38,539 nt of DNA from VFZS01 sp964353255 (GCA_964353255.1 CAYGVJ010000043.1:1-38539); one strand, 5' to 3'; counted from the stretch's first letter, positions 1 to 7,274 are shown. A program made the numbers and translations. The notes: generated by a model not told the origin, from the letters alone.

Positions 1-115
1 AGTCCAGTCAAATCAACGCAGGACTGCCTGCCGCGGGGTGGAACTTCGGGCTAGAGTTGGGCCGGACGGCGCGATGCGGATGATGCGGAAGAACGTCCAT
101 CCCAGGGGGAATATC

Positions 116-2035
116 ATGGCGGCTTCGAGAACTGTCGGGGCTTACGGGCCGGAAGGCGCTGAGACCCCAAGAGTAGTGTTTCTTTTAGCGCTGTCTGTGT
201 TCGGGGTGGTGGGCTTGAGACCGCTCCCGGCTCAGACCACCGGCGGCTGGCATCTAGCTGACGTGAAGTCCATCGTCGATCCTTGCACGAATCCATACTA
301 CCCATGCAAGAAGGAAGGTGGGGCGGGCGCATTCACGCACACCCAGCTTTCCAGCTTTAGCCCGGCGATGCATGCCACGTCTCATAGCTGGACGACGCCC
401 CCGGCGTTCCTGCTCCCTGGGCAGGTGATTCCAATGACAGTGTCCATCGCCTCGGTCAAGAGCAGCTGCGACTGCCCTGCATTTGGGCACGCAACGGTGG
501 CTTATTGGAGCTTCGGCGCCGACCCCAAGACGCCTGGTGAAACCCGTATTGCGGACACCGGCCAGTTGTTCAATAATCACCCGGCGGGCACCAAGCTTGA
601 GGACCGAAACGAGGCGCACAGCGCTCCAACCAAGGCTCCCTCAAAACCAGGTAACATCGATAAGCTCTACATCCACATCAACTGTTTTACTCTTACATCG
701 AGCTACTGGACCTACAGCTACCAGTGGACCACCGGCACGCCGCGCGTAGTGACGTTGAGTTCCCCAGGCCAGTCCATGCGCCCCACCGGAGGTAGCGGCA
801 GCCTGAGCGTCAAGGCGCCCGCGGGCGCAGGCTGGACAGTGGCCACCGATGCCACTTGGATCACGATCACCTCGGGAACTACCGGCAGCGGCAGCGCCAC
901 AGTGAGCTTTACGGCGGCCGCGAATACGGGCGCTCCGCGCACTGGTGTGATAGTGATTGGCGGGCAGATCTACACGGTGAACCAGAGCGGCACGCCTAGC
1001 GATACGACGGCTGGCTGCAATTATCTCGTTCAAGCGTCCGAGCAAACCGCGGCCAGCGGTGGGGGCAGCGCGATAATTCAGATCATCACCGCGCAGAACT
1101 GCGCTTGGACGGCCAGCAGCAACGCCACTTGGGTAGCCATCCGTTCCGGGGCTTCCGGAACCGGCAACGGCGCCGTCTCCTGGGCGGCGGAAGCCAATCC
1201 GGCCGCCACTGCGCGGAGCGGATCAGTGGTCATCGCGGGGCAGATGGTGACCATCAACCAGGCCGCCGGCACTCCGCCTGGCACCCCCGCGGTCGGGACG
1301 GGAGGCGTGGTGAACACGGCCAGCTACAGGAGCGGCAGCCCGCCGGGCGGGAGCCTGGCTCAGGGATCGTTTTTCAGCATTTACGGGTCGGATGTGGGGC
1401 CGGAGCAGTTTGTCAAGGCGGAAGCCTATCCCATCCCCACGTCTCTCGGCGACGTCACGGTGACCGTGACCCAGGGTACAACGGTGATGGAGGCCTATCC
1501 GGTGTTCGTCTCCAAGGGCCAGATGAACGCCATTCTGCCCTCCAGGGTACCGCTGGGCGATGGCGAGGTGGTCGTCAGTTACAGGGGCAGGACCAGCCCG
1601 CCAGCCCCGGTGCGGATCGCCAGCGCCAACCTGGGCCTGTTTTTCCAGCGTACCGAGGGACGCGATCTGGCGATCGCTCAGAATGTCGCCTCGCCCACCG
1701 AATACCCGCTGAACACGACCACCACGCCGGCCAAGCCGGGGCAGATTGTGATCCTCTGGGGTACCGGGCTGGGGCCGATCGCCGGTGCGGACAACGTGGC
1801 GCCGGGCGCGGGCGACCTTGCAGCAGTCCCGGTCGAGATCATGGTGGGTGGCAAGGCGGCCAGGAGAATCTACGCCGGCAGGCAGCCCGAAACGGCGGCG
1901 GTGGATAACGTCTACTTTGTGGTGCCAGCGGACGTGCCGTTGGGCTGCTACGTGCCCGTGGAGGTCAAGGCGGGCGGTATCGCCGCCAACCCGGTGGTGA
2001 TCTCAATCACTGCCACGGGAGAACCTTGCCAGTAA
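116..2035 (+). CDS. Secreted BACON-domain protein with TIGR03437 C-terminal domain
   Basis: A 639-aa exported protein of unknown function. The ATG at 116 is chosen over upstream in-frame starts because AGGGGGA (104-110) lies 5 nt before it. The long N-terminus has a hydrophobic export segment at about residues 19-40 (VVFLLALSVFGVVGL) ending near LPAQ. A Cys-containing unique region follows (DPCTNPYYPC, SSCDCPAFGH). Two BACON-type beta-sandwich repeats follow at about residues 213-292 and 304-383, each with a W-[IV]-x-I core and a closing VNQSG or INQAAG. Residues ~397-632 match the TIGR03437 domain (VVNTASYRSG, LWGTGLGP). BACON domains are thought to bind carbohydrate or protein. TIGR03437 is a common acidobacterial C-terminal module of unknown role. 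No operon partner is visible. Confidence 0.85.
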   Translation: MAASRTVGAYGPEGAETPRVVFLLALSVFGVVGLRPLPAQTTGGWHLADVKSIVDPCTNPYYPCKKEGGAGAFTHTQLSSFSPAMHATSHSWTTPPAFLLPGQVIPMTVSIASVKSSCDCPAFGHATVAYWSFGADPKTPGETRIADTGQLFNNHPAGTKLEDRNEAHSAPTKAPSKPGNIDKLYIHINCFTLTSSYWTYSYQWTTGTPRVVTLSSPGQSMRPTGGSGSLSVKAPAGAGWTVATDATWITITSGTTGSGSATVSFTAAANTGAPRTGVIVIGGQIYTVNQSGTPSDTTAGCNYLVQASEQTAASGGGSAIIQIITAQNCAWTASSNATWVAIRSGASGTGNGAVSWAAEANPAATARSGSVVIAGQMVTINQAAGTPPGTPAVGTGGVVNTASYRSGSPPGGSLAQGSFFSIYGSDVGPEQFVKAEAYPIPTSLGDVTVTVTQGTTVMEAYPVFVSKGQMNAILPSRVPLGDGEVVVSYRGRTSPPAPVRIASANLGLFFQRTEGRDLAIAQNVASPTEYPLNTTTTPAKPGQIVILWGTGLGPIAGADNVAPGAGDLAAVPVEIMVGGKAARRIYAGRQPETAAVDNVYFVVPADVPLGCYVPVEVKAGGIAANPVVISITATGEPCQ

Positions 2036-2505
2036 GGTCAGCGCATCTGTTAGCGCGGCGGAGGTGCTCACTTGGCGCGGCTGACGTGAGTCCCTGGTCC
2101 GGGGAGAAACCCGGATTAGCGCGCTCAACGGGGGCGTTTGCAGAACATTAGCATTCCCCGGTTCGGTTCGCCCCTCGCCACCAACTCCGAACTTCCTGAA
2201 ACCTTTGACATTTTGCAGCGTTTCCAGCCCCTTGCGGCGATGATCCATCTTCCGCGAAGTTCCCGGAACTTCCTGGAAATTCCGCGAAACTCCGTTTGCG
2301 CACCGGAACCGACAGCGGGACTTTTTTTCACAGGCGGGTGGGCGCCCATCCGATTTCCTCGAGCCTCCAGTCTGGTCCTCGCCGGGGCCTCTTCGGCGCG
2401 GCAGGTAATCCAAGGGGCTTGCCGACATGCGCAGGCAATAGGCCAGCAGCTCCAAGGTCGAGCACATTGAAGACCGATAGTCCTATGATGGAGGAGGGAG
2501 GTCAA
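2036..2505. other. Non-coding gap, no gene supported
   Basis: This 470-nt gap separates the BACON protein from the first hicBA pair. Open frames exist on both strands, but none has a recognisable product, and they lie antisense to one another. It contains a cluster of GGAA/TTCC motifs and one short palindrome, listed separately. A TATGAT hexamer at 2484-2489 may be the -10 element of the hicBA pair. Confidence 0.5.
2250..2288. repeat. Short palindrome flanked by a 9-bp direct repeat
   Basis: GAAGTTCC-C-GGAACTTC (2256-2272) is a perfect 8-bp inverted repeat with a one-base centre. The 9-mer TTCCGCGAA occurs at 2250-2258 and again at 2280-2288. No T-tract follows, so it does not look like a terminator. 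It could be an operator or a relic of a repeat element. Confidence 0.5.
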
Positions 2506-2775
2506 GTGCGGATCGACTACACGGCACAGATCTGGAAAGAAGGATCGCAGTTCGTGGCGCACGCGATGCCCATCGATGTGGTCAGTTCCGGCACTACCCC
2601 TGATCAGGCCCGCGCCGCACTGGATGAAGCGGTGCGCCTCTTCCTGTCGACCGCTCAGGAGATGGGTACTCTCCGCGAGGTGCTGGAGGAGTGCTCCTAC
2701 GAGTTTCGCGAAGGCTCTTGGCAAGCGCCGGAGTGGGTGGCCGTTGAACGGCACTTCGCTCTGTTGAGCGCCTGA
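2506..2775 (+). CDS. hicB: HicB-like antitoxin (first pair)
   Basis: An 89-aa HicB-type protein, the predicted antitoxin of a type II pair. The partial RNase-H-like HicB fold is visible: an N-terminal beta strand (VRIDYTAQIWKEG), a central segment (FVAHAMPIDVVSSG) and a helix (DQARAALDEAVRLFL). It has no obvious C-terminal DNA-binding domain. GTG 2506 is preferred because a strong purine-rich site (GGAGGGAGGT, 2493-2502) precedes it; ATG 2485 or 2488 would give a 96-95-aa version but would place that site inside the gene. The toxin gene begins 2 nt after the stop, so the two are surely co-transcribed. Here the antitoxin comes first, unlike the pair at 4207-4625. Confidence 0.75.
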   Translation: MRIDYTAQIWKEGSQFVAHAMPIDVVSSGTTPDQARAALDEAVRLFLSTAQEMGTLREVLEECSYEFREGSWQAPEWVAVERHFALLSA

Positions 2776-2777
2776 CG

Positions 2778-3008
2778 ATGGTCCGCCTGGCTCCGATCCA
2801 CTGGAGGCGTCTGGAAAAGGTATTCTTCGCCGCCGGATTCAGATTCGTGCGACAAGAGGGCAGTCACCGATCGTATTTCAGGTCGGGCACGCCGCGGCCG
2901 GTGGTGATCCCAACCTACGACGAGGTGCCGGTTTCGATTATCAAGAGCAATCTGAAGACAGCCAATCTCACTCGCGACGAGTACTTCCGTCTTCTCGAAT
3001 CGGCGTAG
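2778..3008 (+). CDS. hicA: HicA-family toxin, mRNA interferase-like (first pair)
   Basis: A 76-aa HicA/YcfA-type protein with the dsRBD-like fold. The family signature is present: LEKVFFAAGFRFVRQEGSH, with the catalytic-type histidine in GSH at about residue 30, then RPVVIPTYDEVPVSIIKSNL. HicA proteins cleave mRNA independently of translation and are neutralised by HicB. The gene starts 2 nt after the hicB stop. Its length is normal and no damage is seen, so it is likely functional. Confidence 0.8.
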   Translation: MVRLAPIHWRRLEKVFFAAGFRFVRQEGSHRSYFRSGTPRPVVIPTYDEVPVSIIKSNLKTANLTRDEYFRLLESA

Positions 3009-3111
3009 GCTGAGTTGACCGCCTGGCCGGGTCAGTTGGCGCAAGGGTCGGCGGAACCTCTCTCCTCTTGCGCGCCTGCTCTAAGCTGGCTCCACAGTCC
3101 CTGCCTCAGCC

Positions 3112-3300
3112 TCATCCGACCACCTTCAGCCGCGGCTTAAGCAGCGCCTCGTATTTGCGCACGGCTTGCTTGCGGTGCTCGGCCATCGGGTGAACGTGCC
3201 GCATTGCCATGCGGAGCCCGGAATGACCCAGGATGGCCGCCAGCGTCAGCAGATCGCATCCGGTCTGTGCCAGGCGCGTGACGCTGGGCGTGAGCGGCGC
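3112..3300 (-). pseudogene. Tyrosine recombinase (phage integrase family), C-terminal remnant
   Basis: On the minus strand, ending at TGA 3114-3112, the frame reads TRLAQTGCDLLTLAAILGHS, then GLRMAMRHVHPMAEHRKQAV. This is the end of a tyrosine recombinase, with the conserved LGHS box and the tail that normally carries the nucleophile in a YxHP context. That position reads H (MRHVHP), so the nucleophilic tyrosine is missing. Upstream (rightward) the LRHTFA-type box is unreadable without a frameshift. Homology is lost before the nuoH fragment begins at 3378. The N-terminal and core parts are absent, so this is a dead fragment that marks past integration here. Confidence 0.7.
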
Positions 3301-3377
3301 TCTGACGCTCGCCGTTGGAGTCTATCCGGAGCCGTTCCTGCGGCTGGTACAGAGTTCCCTCATCCGTTAGCAGCGCC

Positions 3378-4202
3378 ATGTCCGCAGTGGGTGTCTTGGG
3401 CATCGTGCTGGGCGGCTGGTCGGCCAACAGCCACTACGCGCTGCTCGGCACGCTGCGCAGTGGCGCGCAACTGATCAGCTACGAGGTGGCCCTGGCCTTC
3501 GCGCTGCTGAACGGCGTGATGATGGCGGGCACCTTGAGCCTGGCCGGCATTGTGCGGGCGCAGCAGGAGCGGGGAATCTGGTTCGCCTTCGAGAACTACG
3601 GCCTGATGCTGCTGCCGTTCGTTATCTACCTTATCGCCGCGGTGGCCGAGACCAACCGCGCGCCGTTCGACTTGCCGGAGGCCGAGTCCGAGCTGGTGGC
3701 CGGCTTCATGACCGAGTACAGCGGCCTGCGCTGGGCCTGGTATTTCCTGGCCGAGTACGGCAACATCTTCGTGATCGCCTCGGTGGCGGCGACGTTGTTC
3801 TGGGGCGGCTGGCTGCGGCCCTTCCCCAGTGTCGGCTGGCTGGAGTACCCGCTGGATTACGGCGTTCCGCTGGCGCTGATGGGCGGCTCGGGCCTGCTGT
3901 GCCTGCGCATGGCGCAGCGGCTGAAGAACCGGCCGCGGGCGCTGTTCCTGGTGGCGCTGGGGCTGGGACTGATCCTGTTCGGCCTGGTGTTCATGGTGCC
4001 GGTAGTGAACCGCGCGGTGATCGGGCTGTTCTGGTTCCTGCTGAAGGTCTGGGTGATCATCTACGCCATCATCTGGTTCCGCGCCACCTGGCCGCGCTTC
4101 CGCTACGACCAGTTGATGAACCTCGGCTGGAAACGCCTCATCCCCCTGGGCATGGCCGCGGTGCTCGCGAACGCCGTGGTGGGGATGCTGAAGGCAGGGT
4201 AA
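3378..4202 (+). pseudogene. nuoH: NADH-quinone oxidoreductase subunit H (NuoH), N-terminally truncated orphan
   Basis: A 274-codon open frame covering only the C-terminal three quarters of NuoH, the membrane subunit of complex I that helps form the quinone site. Recognisable segments are GIVLGGWSANSHYALLGTLR, SYEVALAFALL, AETNRAPFDLPEAESELV, TEYSGLRWAWYFLAEY and RFRYDQLMNLGWKRLIPLG. By comparison with the E. coli protein, about 105 residues are missing, including the first membrane helices and the RxGPNRVG-type motif. No other nuo gene is adjacent, and no start signal precedes ATG 3378. The remaining frame is uninterrupted and well conserved, so the truncation is either recent or the piece was imported as a partial copy. 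The upstream junction is with a recombinase remnant. Confidence 0.85.
4089..4202 (+). repeat. nuoH 3'-end repeat, copy R1 (in the long nuoH fragment)
   Basis: This is the reference copy of a repeated segment that encodes TWPRFRYDQLMN and LGWKRLIPLGMAAVLAN, then GMLKAG and the TAA. Three further copies of this coding tail occur at 4674, 5295 and 7320, all in the same orientation. Aligned by hand without gaps over 105 nt, R1 and R3 differ at 15 positions (about 86% identical). The differences are mostly at silent or conservative positions. Confidence 0.9.
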
Positions 4203-4210
4203 GCGCTTAC
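4199..4210. other. 12-bp palindrome spanning two convergent stop codons
   Basis: GTAAGCGCTTAC is a perfect palindrome. It contains the nuoH TAA (4200-4202) and, on the other strand, the hicB TAA (4209-4207), leaving four bases between the two genes. There is no space for a conventional terminator between them. Confidence 0.6.
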
Positions 4211-4431
4211 TGGGTTTCAGCTACAGTGAGGTCCACATACTCGCACAGCGTGGAAGGTGGAGGAACCGGCTCCCCATCCTCGCGCAGACCCTCCAGGTGG
4301 AACTCGATTGCCTCCTTGATGTTGCGCTCGACCTCCTCGAGGGTCCGGCCAGTGGAAACGCAACCAGGAAGATCGGGGACGTAGGCTGAGTAGTTGTTGG
4401 ACCCGCTCTCGATCACGACCGCATACTTCAT
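4207..4431 (-). CDS. hicB: HicB-like antitoxin (second pair)
   Basis: A 74-aa HicB of the short type. The motif MKYAVVIESGSNNYSAYVPD with LPGCVSTGRTLEEVERNIKE is the canonical HicB N-domain. The C-terminus ends shortly after PPSTLCEYVDL, without a ribbon-helix-helix or HTH DNA-binding domain. Its ATG overlaps the hicA stop in ATGA (4431-4428), so translation is coupled. The order is toxin then antitoxin. Its stop is only four bases from the nuoH stop on the other strand. Confidence 0.88.
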   Translation of the reverse strand: MKYAVVIESGSNNYSAYVPDLPGCVSTGRTLEEVERNIKEAIEFHLEGLREDGEPVPPPSTLCEYVDLTVAETQ

Positions 4432-4625
4432 GGGGTGTCCTTCTTCAGTCCCGCCTGAGTCAATATGCTCTTCAGCGTGCCGGGGTGCAGATCATCTCCA
4501 GGGTGGCCGGGAACGGTAACCCGTCCAGGTTTCCAGGGATGCTTGTACTGGTGATGGCTCCCCTTGGTCCTCACGCAAACCCACCCCTCTGATTCTAGCA
4601 GCCTGATCACATCACGCACCTTCAT
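4428..4625 (-). CDS. hicA: HicA-family toxin (second pair)
   Basis: A 65-aa HicA. MKVRDVIRLLESEGWVCVRT, GSHHQYKHP and GRVTVPGHPGDDLHPGTLKS cover the whole family profile, with the catalytic-type His of GSH at about residue 24. It precedes hicB and overlaps it by four bases. I see neither a clear ribosome-binding site nor a -10-like hexamer just upstream. The 48 nt beyond its start run straight into nuoH-tail copy R2, so its original promoter may have been lost at the junction. Confidence 0.88.
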   Translation of the reverse strand: MKVRDVIRLLESEGWVCVRTKGSHHQYKHPWKPGRVTVPGHPGDDLHPGTLKSILTQAGLKKDTP

Positions 4626-4673
4626 GTTGGCGGGGAAGCTCCCTGCAAGCCTTGAGTTCCGCGGCCGAGCATC

Positions 4674-4748
4674 TGCTGGGAGCGCCTGATCCCGTTGGGC
4701 ATGGCGGTGGTGCTGCTGAACGCCGTGGTGGGGATGGTGAAGGGGTAG
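4674..4748 (+). repeat. nuoH 3'-end repeat, copy R2 (shortest)
   Basis: Encodes CWERLIPLGMAVVLLNAVVG, then MVKG and TAG. It matches the last 25 codons of nuoH including a stop codon at the homologous place. The RFRYDQLM segment present in R1, R3 and R4 is missing. It has no start codon or ribosome-binding site and is not a gene. The copy lies between the second and third hicAB pairs. Confidence 0.88.
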
Positions 4749-4755
4749 CGGAAAG

Positions 4756-4980
4756 TCACAGCCAGCGCAGGAACTCCTCCAAAGCTACTCCAGCATCCTT
4801 GAGGATGCCGTGCAGCAGCCCTCGTTTGAGATCCGCGCCATGCACGGGGACGCAGACTTGGATTCCAGGTCTCTGGGGATGTCGCAAGTAGACGTGACTG
4901 CCACGCTGATGATGGATGGCGAAGCCGCCCCGCTGGAGAGCTTGAATCACCTGCCTGGGCTTGAGGGTCGGCAGGCGCAT
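4756..4980 (-). CDS. hicA: HicA-family toxin (third pair)
   Basis: A 74-aa HicA: LPTLKPRQVIQALQRGGFAI, then GSHVYLRHPQRPGIQVCVPV and LKRGLLHGILKDAG. The GSH histidine is present at about residue 29. The ATG directly abuts the hicB stop (TAAATG), so it is translated from the hicB message. Its stop lies 7 nt from the TAG of nuoH-tail R2 on the opposite strand. Sequence similarity to the other two HicA proteins in this window is only at family level, so these are not recent duplicates of one another. Confidence 0.88.
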   Translation of the reverse strand: MRLPTLKPRQVIQALQRGGFAIHHQRGSHVYLRHPQRPGIQVCVPVHGADLKRGLLHGILKDAGVALEEFLRWL

Positions 4981-5256
4981 TTAGGCGGGAACAGCCACCT
5001 CCAGGACTTCCCTCCGCGGCTTCCTCGGAGAGCTGTCTGGCGGGATCGGCTCGCCGGATTTGACGAGGCCCTCGATGTATCCGAGTATGGCCTCCCTGAC
5101 CATCGCCCGAGTCTTCGCGAGAGTCTCGCCCTGGGTCCATAGGCCGGGCAGCGCGGGAACGTGGGCGACGTACCCACCCTCTTCCGCACGCTCGAACAAC
5201 ACAGTGTAATGGAACCGCCTTCCCTGACTATCCACCGACATGGCGGGCTTTCCCAC
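4981..5256 (-). CDS. hicB: HicB-like antitoxin (third pair)
   Basis: A 91-aa HicB from GTG 5256: FHYTVLFERAEEGGYVAHVP, then ALPGLWTQGETLAKTRAMV and IEGLVKSGEPIPPD are family motifs. The C-terminal tail is basic and short, with no DNA-binding domain seen. GTG 5256 is supported by TATACT (5268-5263) exactly 6 nt upstream, which would give a leaderless mRNA. The internal ATG at residue 6 (MSVDSQGRRF) is the alternative start. Order is antitoxin then toxin, the reverse of the pair at 4207-4625. Confidence 0.85.
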   Translation of the reverse strand: MGKPAMSVDSQGRRFHYTVLFERAEEGGYVAHVPALPGLWTQGETLAKTRAMVREAILGYIEGLVKSGEPIPPDSSPRKPRREVLEVAVPA

Positions 5257-5262
5257 GTCTCA

Positions 5263-5268
5263 AGTATA
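5263..5268 (-). promoter_or_regulatory. -10 element TATACT for leaderless hicB (third pair)
   Basis: TATACT on the minus strand lies 6 nt before GTG 5256, so the transcript would start at or next to the start codon. No convincing -35 hexamer is visible upstream. It belongs to the TANNNT-near-start class seen repeatedly in this window. Confidence 0.6.
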
Positions 5269-5294
5269 GCCGGGTCGCGGCGGTCCATCACGGA

Positions 5295-5399
5295 CGCTTC
5301 CGCTACGACCAGCTCATGAACGTCGGCTGGAAACGCCTGATCCCCCTGGGCATCGCCGCCGTGCTGGCGGACGCCGCGGCGGGAATGCTGAGGGGGGGC
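5295..5399 (+). repeat. nuoH 3'-end repeat, copy R3
   Basis: Encodes RFRYDQLMNVGWKRLIPLGI, then AAVLADAAAGMLRGG. It aligns to R1 without gaps over 35 codons (90/105 nt identical by hand). The stop codon is lost and the frame runs on into unrelated sequence. It begins 30-40 nt beyond the start of the third hicB gene, on the opposite strand. The longer open frame that continues from it to about 5801 is antisense to the EEP gene and is not a real product. Confidence 0.9.
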
Positions 5400-5402
5400 T
5401 GG

Positions 5403-5449
5403 GGCCGCCCCTGTGCGGCCGCAACTGTCGGACAGGCCTTCAGCCTGTC
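5403..5449. terminator. Two consecutive hairpins after nuoH tail R3
   Basis: GGCCGC/GCGGCC (5403-5408 with 5415-5420) is followed by GACAGGC-CTTCA-GCCTGTC (5431-5449). There is no T-run. The second hairpin's arms are also found at 18518-18537, so it may be a small REP-like repeat. It sits just beyond the stop of the EEP gene and could end that transcript. Confidence 0.5.
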
Positions 5450-5453
5450 GGCC

Positions 5454-6575
5454 TCAGACGTCCAGTTCCGCCCAGAGCGCGGCGTGGTCCGAGGCGGCCT
5501 CCTCGAGGCGTTCCATGGTAGGGAAATGCTCCCACAGCGTTCCGTGGGTCCCGCCCCAGACGCCTTTGCGCTCCACGCCCCCGCTCAGCACTTTGCCGTA
5601 CAAGTCCGGGGAGAGCAGAATGTAATCCAGCTTGGCGGAAGCCGTACCGTTGCCGTGTGTGCCGGGACGGCCATCGGACTGAAACCGCGGGTGGGTGCTG
5701 ATATCTTTCAAGTCCGACCCGCTGCCGAGCAGGGGCGACAGAGGATCTCGCTGCGGGGTGTCGTTGAAATCCCCGATCACGGCCACGTAGCGCGCCCCTG
5801 ACGCCCGAAGCGCCTCATAGATCTCCCGGACGCGCTGGGCCTGCTTCTTTCGCTTGGCGTCGGAGTCGGCCGGCTTGCCATAACCCTTGCTCTTGAGGTG
5901 ATTCAGCAAGACCCACAGGCTCTTGCCGGACGGCAGCCGCACTTCGTACTCCGGGCAATCCCGGCTGAAGATCCGCTGGCCGTCCGCCCGGTCGTCCACG
6001 TGGCTGCGTATCGAGCCGATGGGGTAGTCCGCGCCGGTCATCAGCCCCACATCGATTCCACGGTCGTCGTTGCCGTCGATCAGCATCACATGATCGTAAG
6101 GCGTCCCCTGAACATCGGGGATGACTTGCCCGTTGAAGCGCTGAAGCCCCGGCCGGTTTTCCGCTTCGATCACCCCGAGGACATCGGCGGCCAGCTCCTT
6201 GATGACGCGCGCGGTGTTTTGGACCGCTCTCTCGTTGATTGGCTCCGGGATGAGCTCCACCCACCCGATCCAGTCGGCGCGGCCGCTGGCCGCCACCTCG
6301 ACGGGCTTGCCTTTCGGCCGATGCAGCAGTGCGCCCCGGTTCCGGCGCAGGATCATGTACTTGCCCCTCTCGGCGGTCGAGAGCAGCCCATTCCTTTTCA
6401 ATAGTTCGAGGATTCCCTGCTGGTCTTTGGCGCTGTAGGTGTCCTTCTGGAAGAGCTGGTTCAGCCTGGCGTAGTCCTCCAGTATCTGCTTGCCCGCCTT
6501 CCAGCCCGGCAGGTTCATGGCCTTGGGCCGCTCGAACAAGTTCTCCACGTTGAATGTCGCAATCCGCATAGGCAT
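5454..6575 (-). CDS. Endonuclease/exonuclease/phosphatase (EEP) family protein
   Basis: A 373-aa protein of the DNase I/exonuclease III/phosphatase fold. Its motifs come in family order: RIATFNVENLF (Asn), VIEAEN (metal-binding Glu), VLLNHLKSKG, VIGDFNDTPQRDP (Asp/Asn), SAKLDYILLSPDL and the closing AASDHAALWAELD with the catalytic-type His. Length is normal for the family. No signal peptide is seen, so it is probably cytoplasmic. Substrate cannot be told from sequence: nuclease and phosphodiesterase members look alike. ATG 6575 has GGGAGGA 5 nt upstream; ATG 6569 is the alternative. It is cargo between nuoH tails R3 and R4, points left like the hicAB cargo, and follows the secreted-protein gene after a 108-nt gap. 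Confidence 0.88.
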   Translation of the reverse strand: MPMRIATFNVENLFERPKAMNLPGWKAGKQILEDYARLNQLFQKDTYSAKDQQGILELLKRNGLLSTAERGKYMILRRNRGALLHRPKGKPVEVAASGRADWIGWVELIPEPINERAVQNTARVIKELAADVLGVIEAENRPGLQRFNGQVIPDVQGTPYDHVMLIDGNDDRGIDVGLMTGADYPIGSIRSHVDDRADGQRIFSRDCPEYEVRLPSGKSLWVLLNHLKSKGYGKPADSDAKRKKQAQRVREIYEALRASGARYVAVIGDFNDTPQRDPLSPLLGSGSDLKDISTHPRFQSDGRPGTHGNGTASAKLDYILLSPDLYGKVLSGGVERKGVWGGTHGTLWEHFPTMERLEEAASDHAALWAELDV

Positions 6576-6683
6576 CGAATTCCTCCCTTTTTCCGTCTAA
6601 TCCGGATTGGAGAAAAGGATACTACATTTCTGCGCTCCCGGCTTTCCCTGCCTGGCCCGTGGCCCAGAGTCGCGGGGTCGTGG

Positions 6684-7274
6684 TTACTTGACGGCCAGGC
6701 GGAAGGCCACGCTCAGCACGATGGCCTCTTCGCTGACCCGGATGGCCGTGACCGAAAAATCCGACACCTCCTGGCGCCAGGAGACGCCCGGCCGCTTCTC
6801 TTCCAGGATCTTCCTGGCCTGATCCCGCACATCGTAGCGGAAGTCTCTCGCCAGGCTGGCAGCCAGAGCCTTCGAGACCCTGCGGCTGTAAAAGGTGGAC
6901 CGCTCCTGGCCGGACACCTCCACGTTCTCCAGCCCGATGACTCCGTCCTTGTAGGCGGGAGTCGCCCGAATGCTCAGCTCGAAGGAATCACCCAGGCCCA
7001 CGCACCTGCCGAACAGGTCCAGCGCCGAGCGCCCGCTGAAGCGCGCCCGGATGCGCAACCGTCCGTTCTCTCCGCCGACGCGAGGGTTCTCCAGGAAGGC
7101 GAAATTGCAGCGCGCCGCCTTGCTGCCTCTTACGTACATCCGCCCTTCCGGCGTGAAGAACTGCTCGGTGAGCAGCCGGTCCAGGGCCCGGAAGTGGAGG
7201 TGCAACTCGACGCCGGAAGGCAGGGGCGCAACTAGCCCGAGGAGGCAAAAAAGGCCGCTGAAACGGCTAAGCAA
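6684..7274 (-). CDS. Small secreted protein of unknown function
   Basis: A 196-aa product, family not recognised. TTG 7274 is taken as the start because TACACT (7285-7280) lies 5 nt upstream and no in-frame ATG gives the signal sequence. The first ~20 residues (MLSRFSGLFCLLGLVAPLPS) form a signal peptide. The remainder alternates hydrophobic and charged residues as in beta-rich lipid- or surface-binding proteins (HLHFRALDRLL, LRIRARFSG, FELSIRATPA, IGLENVEVSG), with a basic helical segment before the end. It is upstream of the EEP gene on the same strand, possibly co-transcribed. It starts immediately next to nuoH tail R4. Confidence 0.7.
   Translation of the reverse strand: MLSRFSGLFCLLGLVAPLPSGVELHLHFRALDRLLTEQFFTPEGRMYVRGSKAARCNFAFLENPRVGGENGRLRIRARFSGRSALDLFGRCVGLGDSFELSIRATPAYKDGVIGLENVEVSGQERSTFYSRRVSKALAASLARDFRYDVRDQARKILEEKRPGVSWRQEVSDFSVTAIRVSEEAIVLSVAFRLAVK

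Noticed and set aside
2003..2467. 154-aa minus-strand frame in the gap before the first hicBA pair
   Set aside because: It has no recognisable family, overlaps an equally open frame on the same strand, and begins inside the BACON gene.
4674..4748. nuoH tail R2 as a small expressed peptide gene
   Set aside because: It has no start codon or ribosome-binding site at the start of homology. It is better explained as a stranded 3' end.
4654..4776. Inverted repeat GAGTTCC/GGAACTC around nuoH tail R2
   Set aside because: At 7 bp in roughly 100-by-100 nt a chance match is expected, so it is not evidence of a recombination site.
5316..5801. 161-aa plus-strand open frame continuing from nuoH tail R3
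   Set aside because: After the nuoH-like first residues it runs antisense to the EEP gene and matches nothing. It is open only because R3 has lost its stop.
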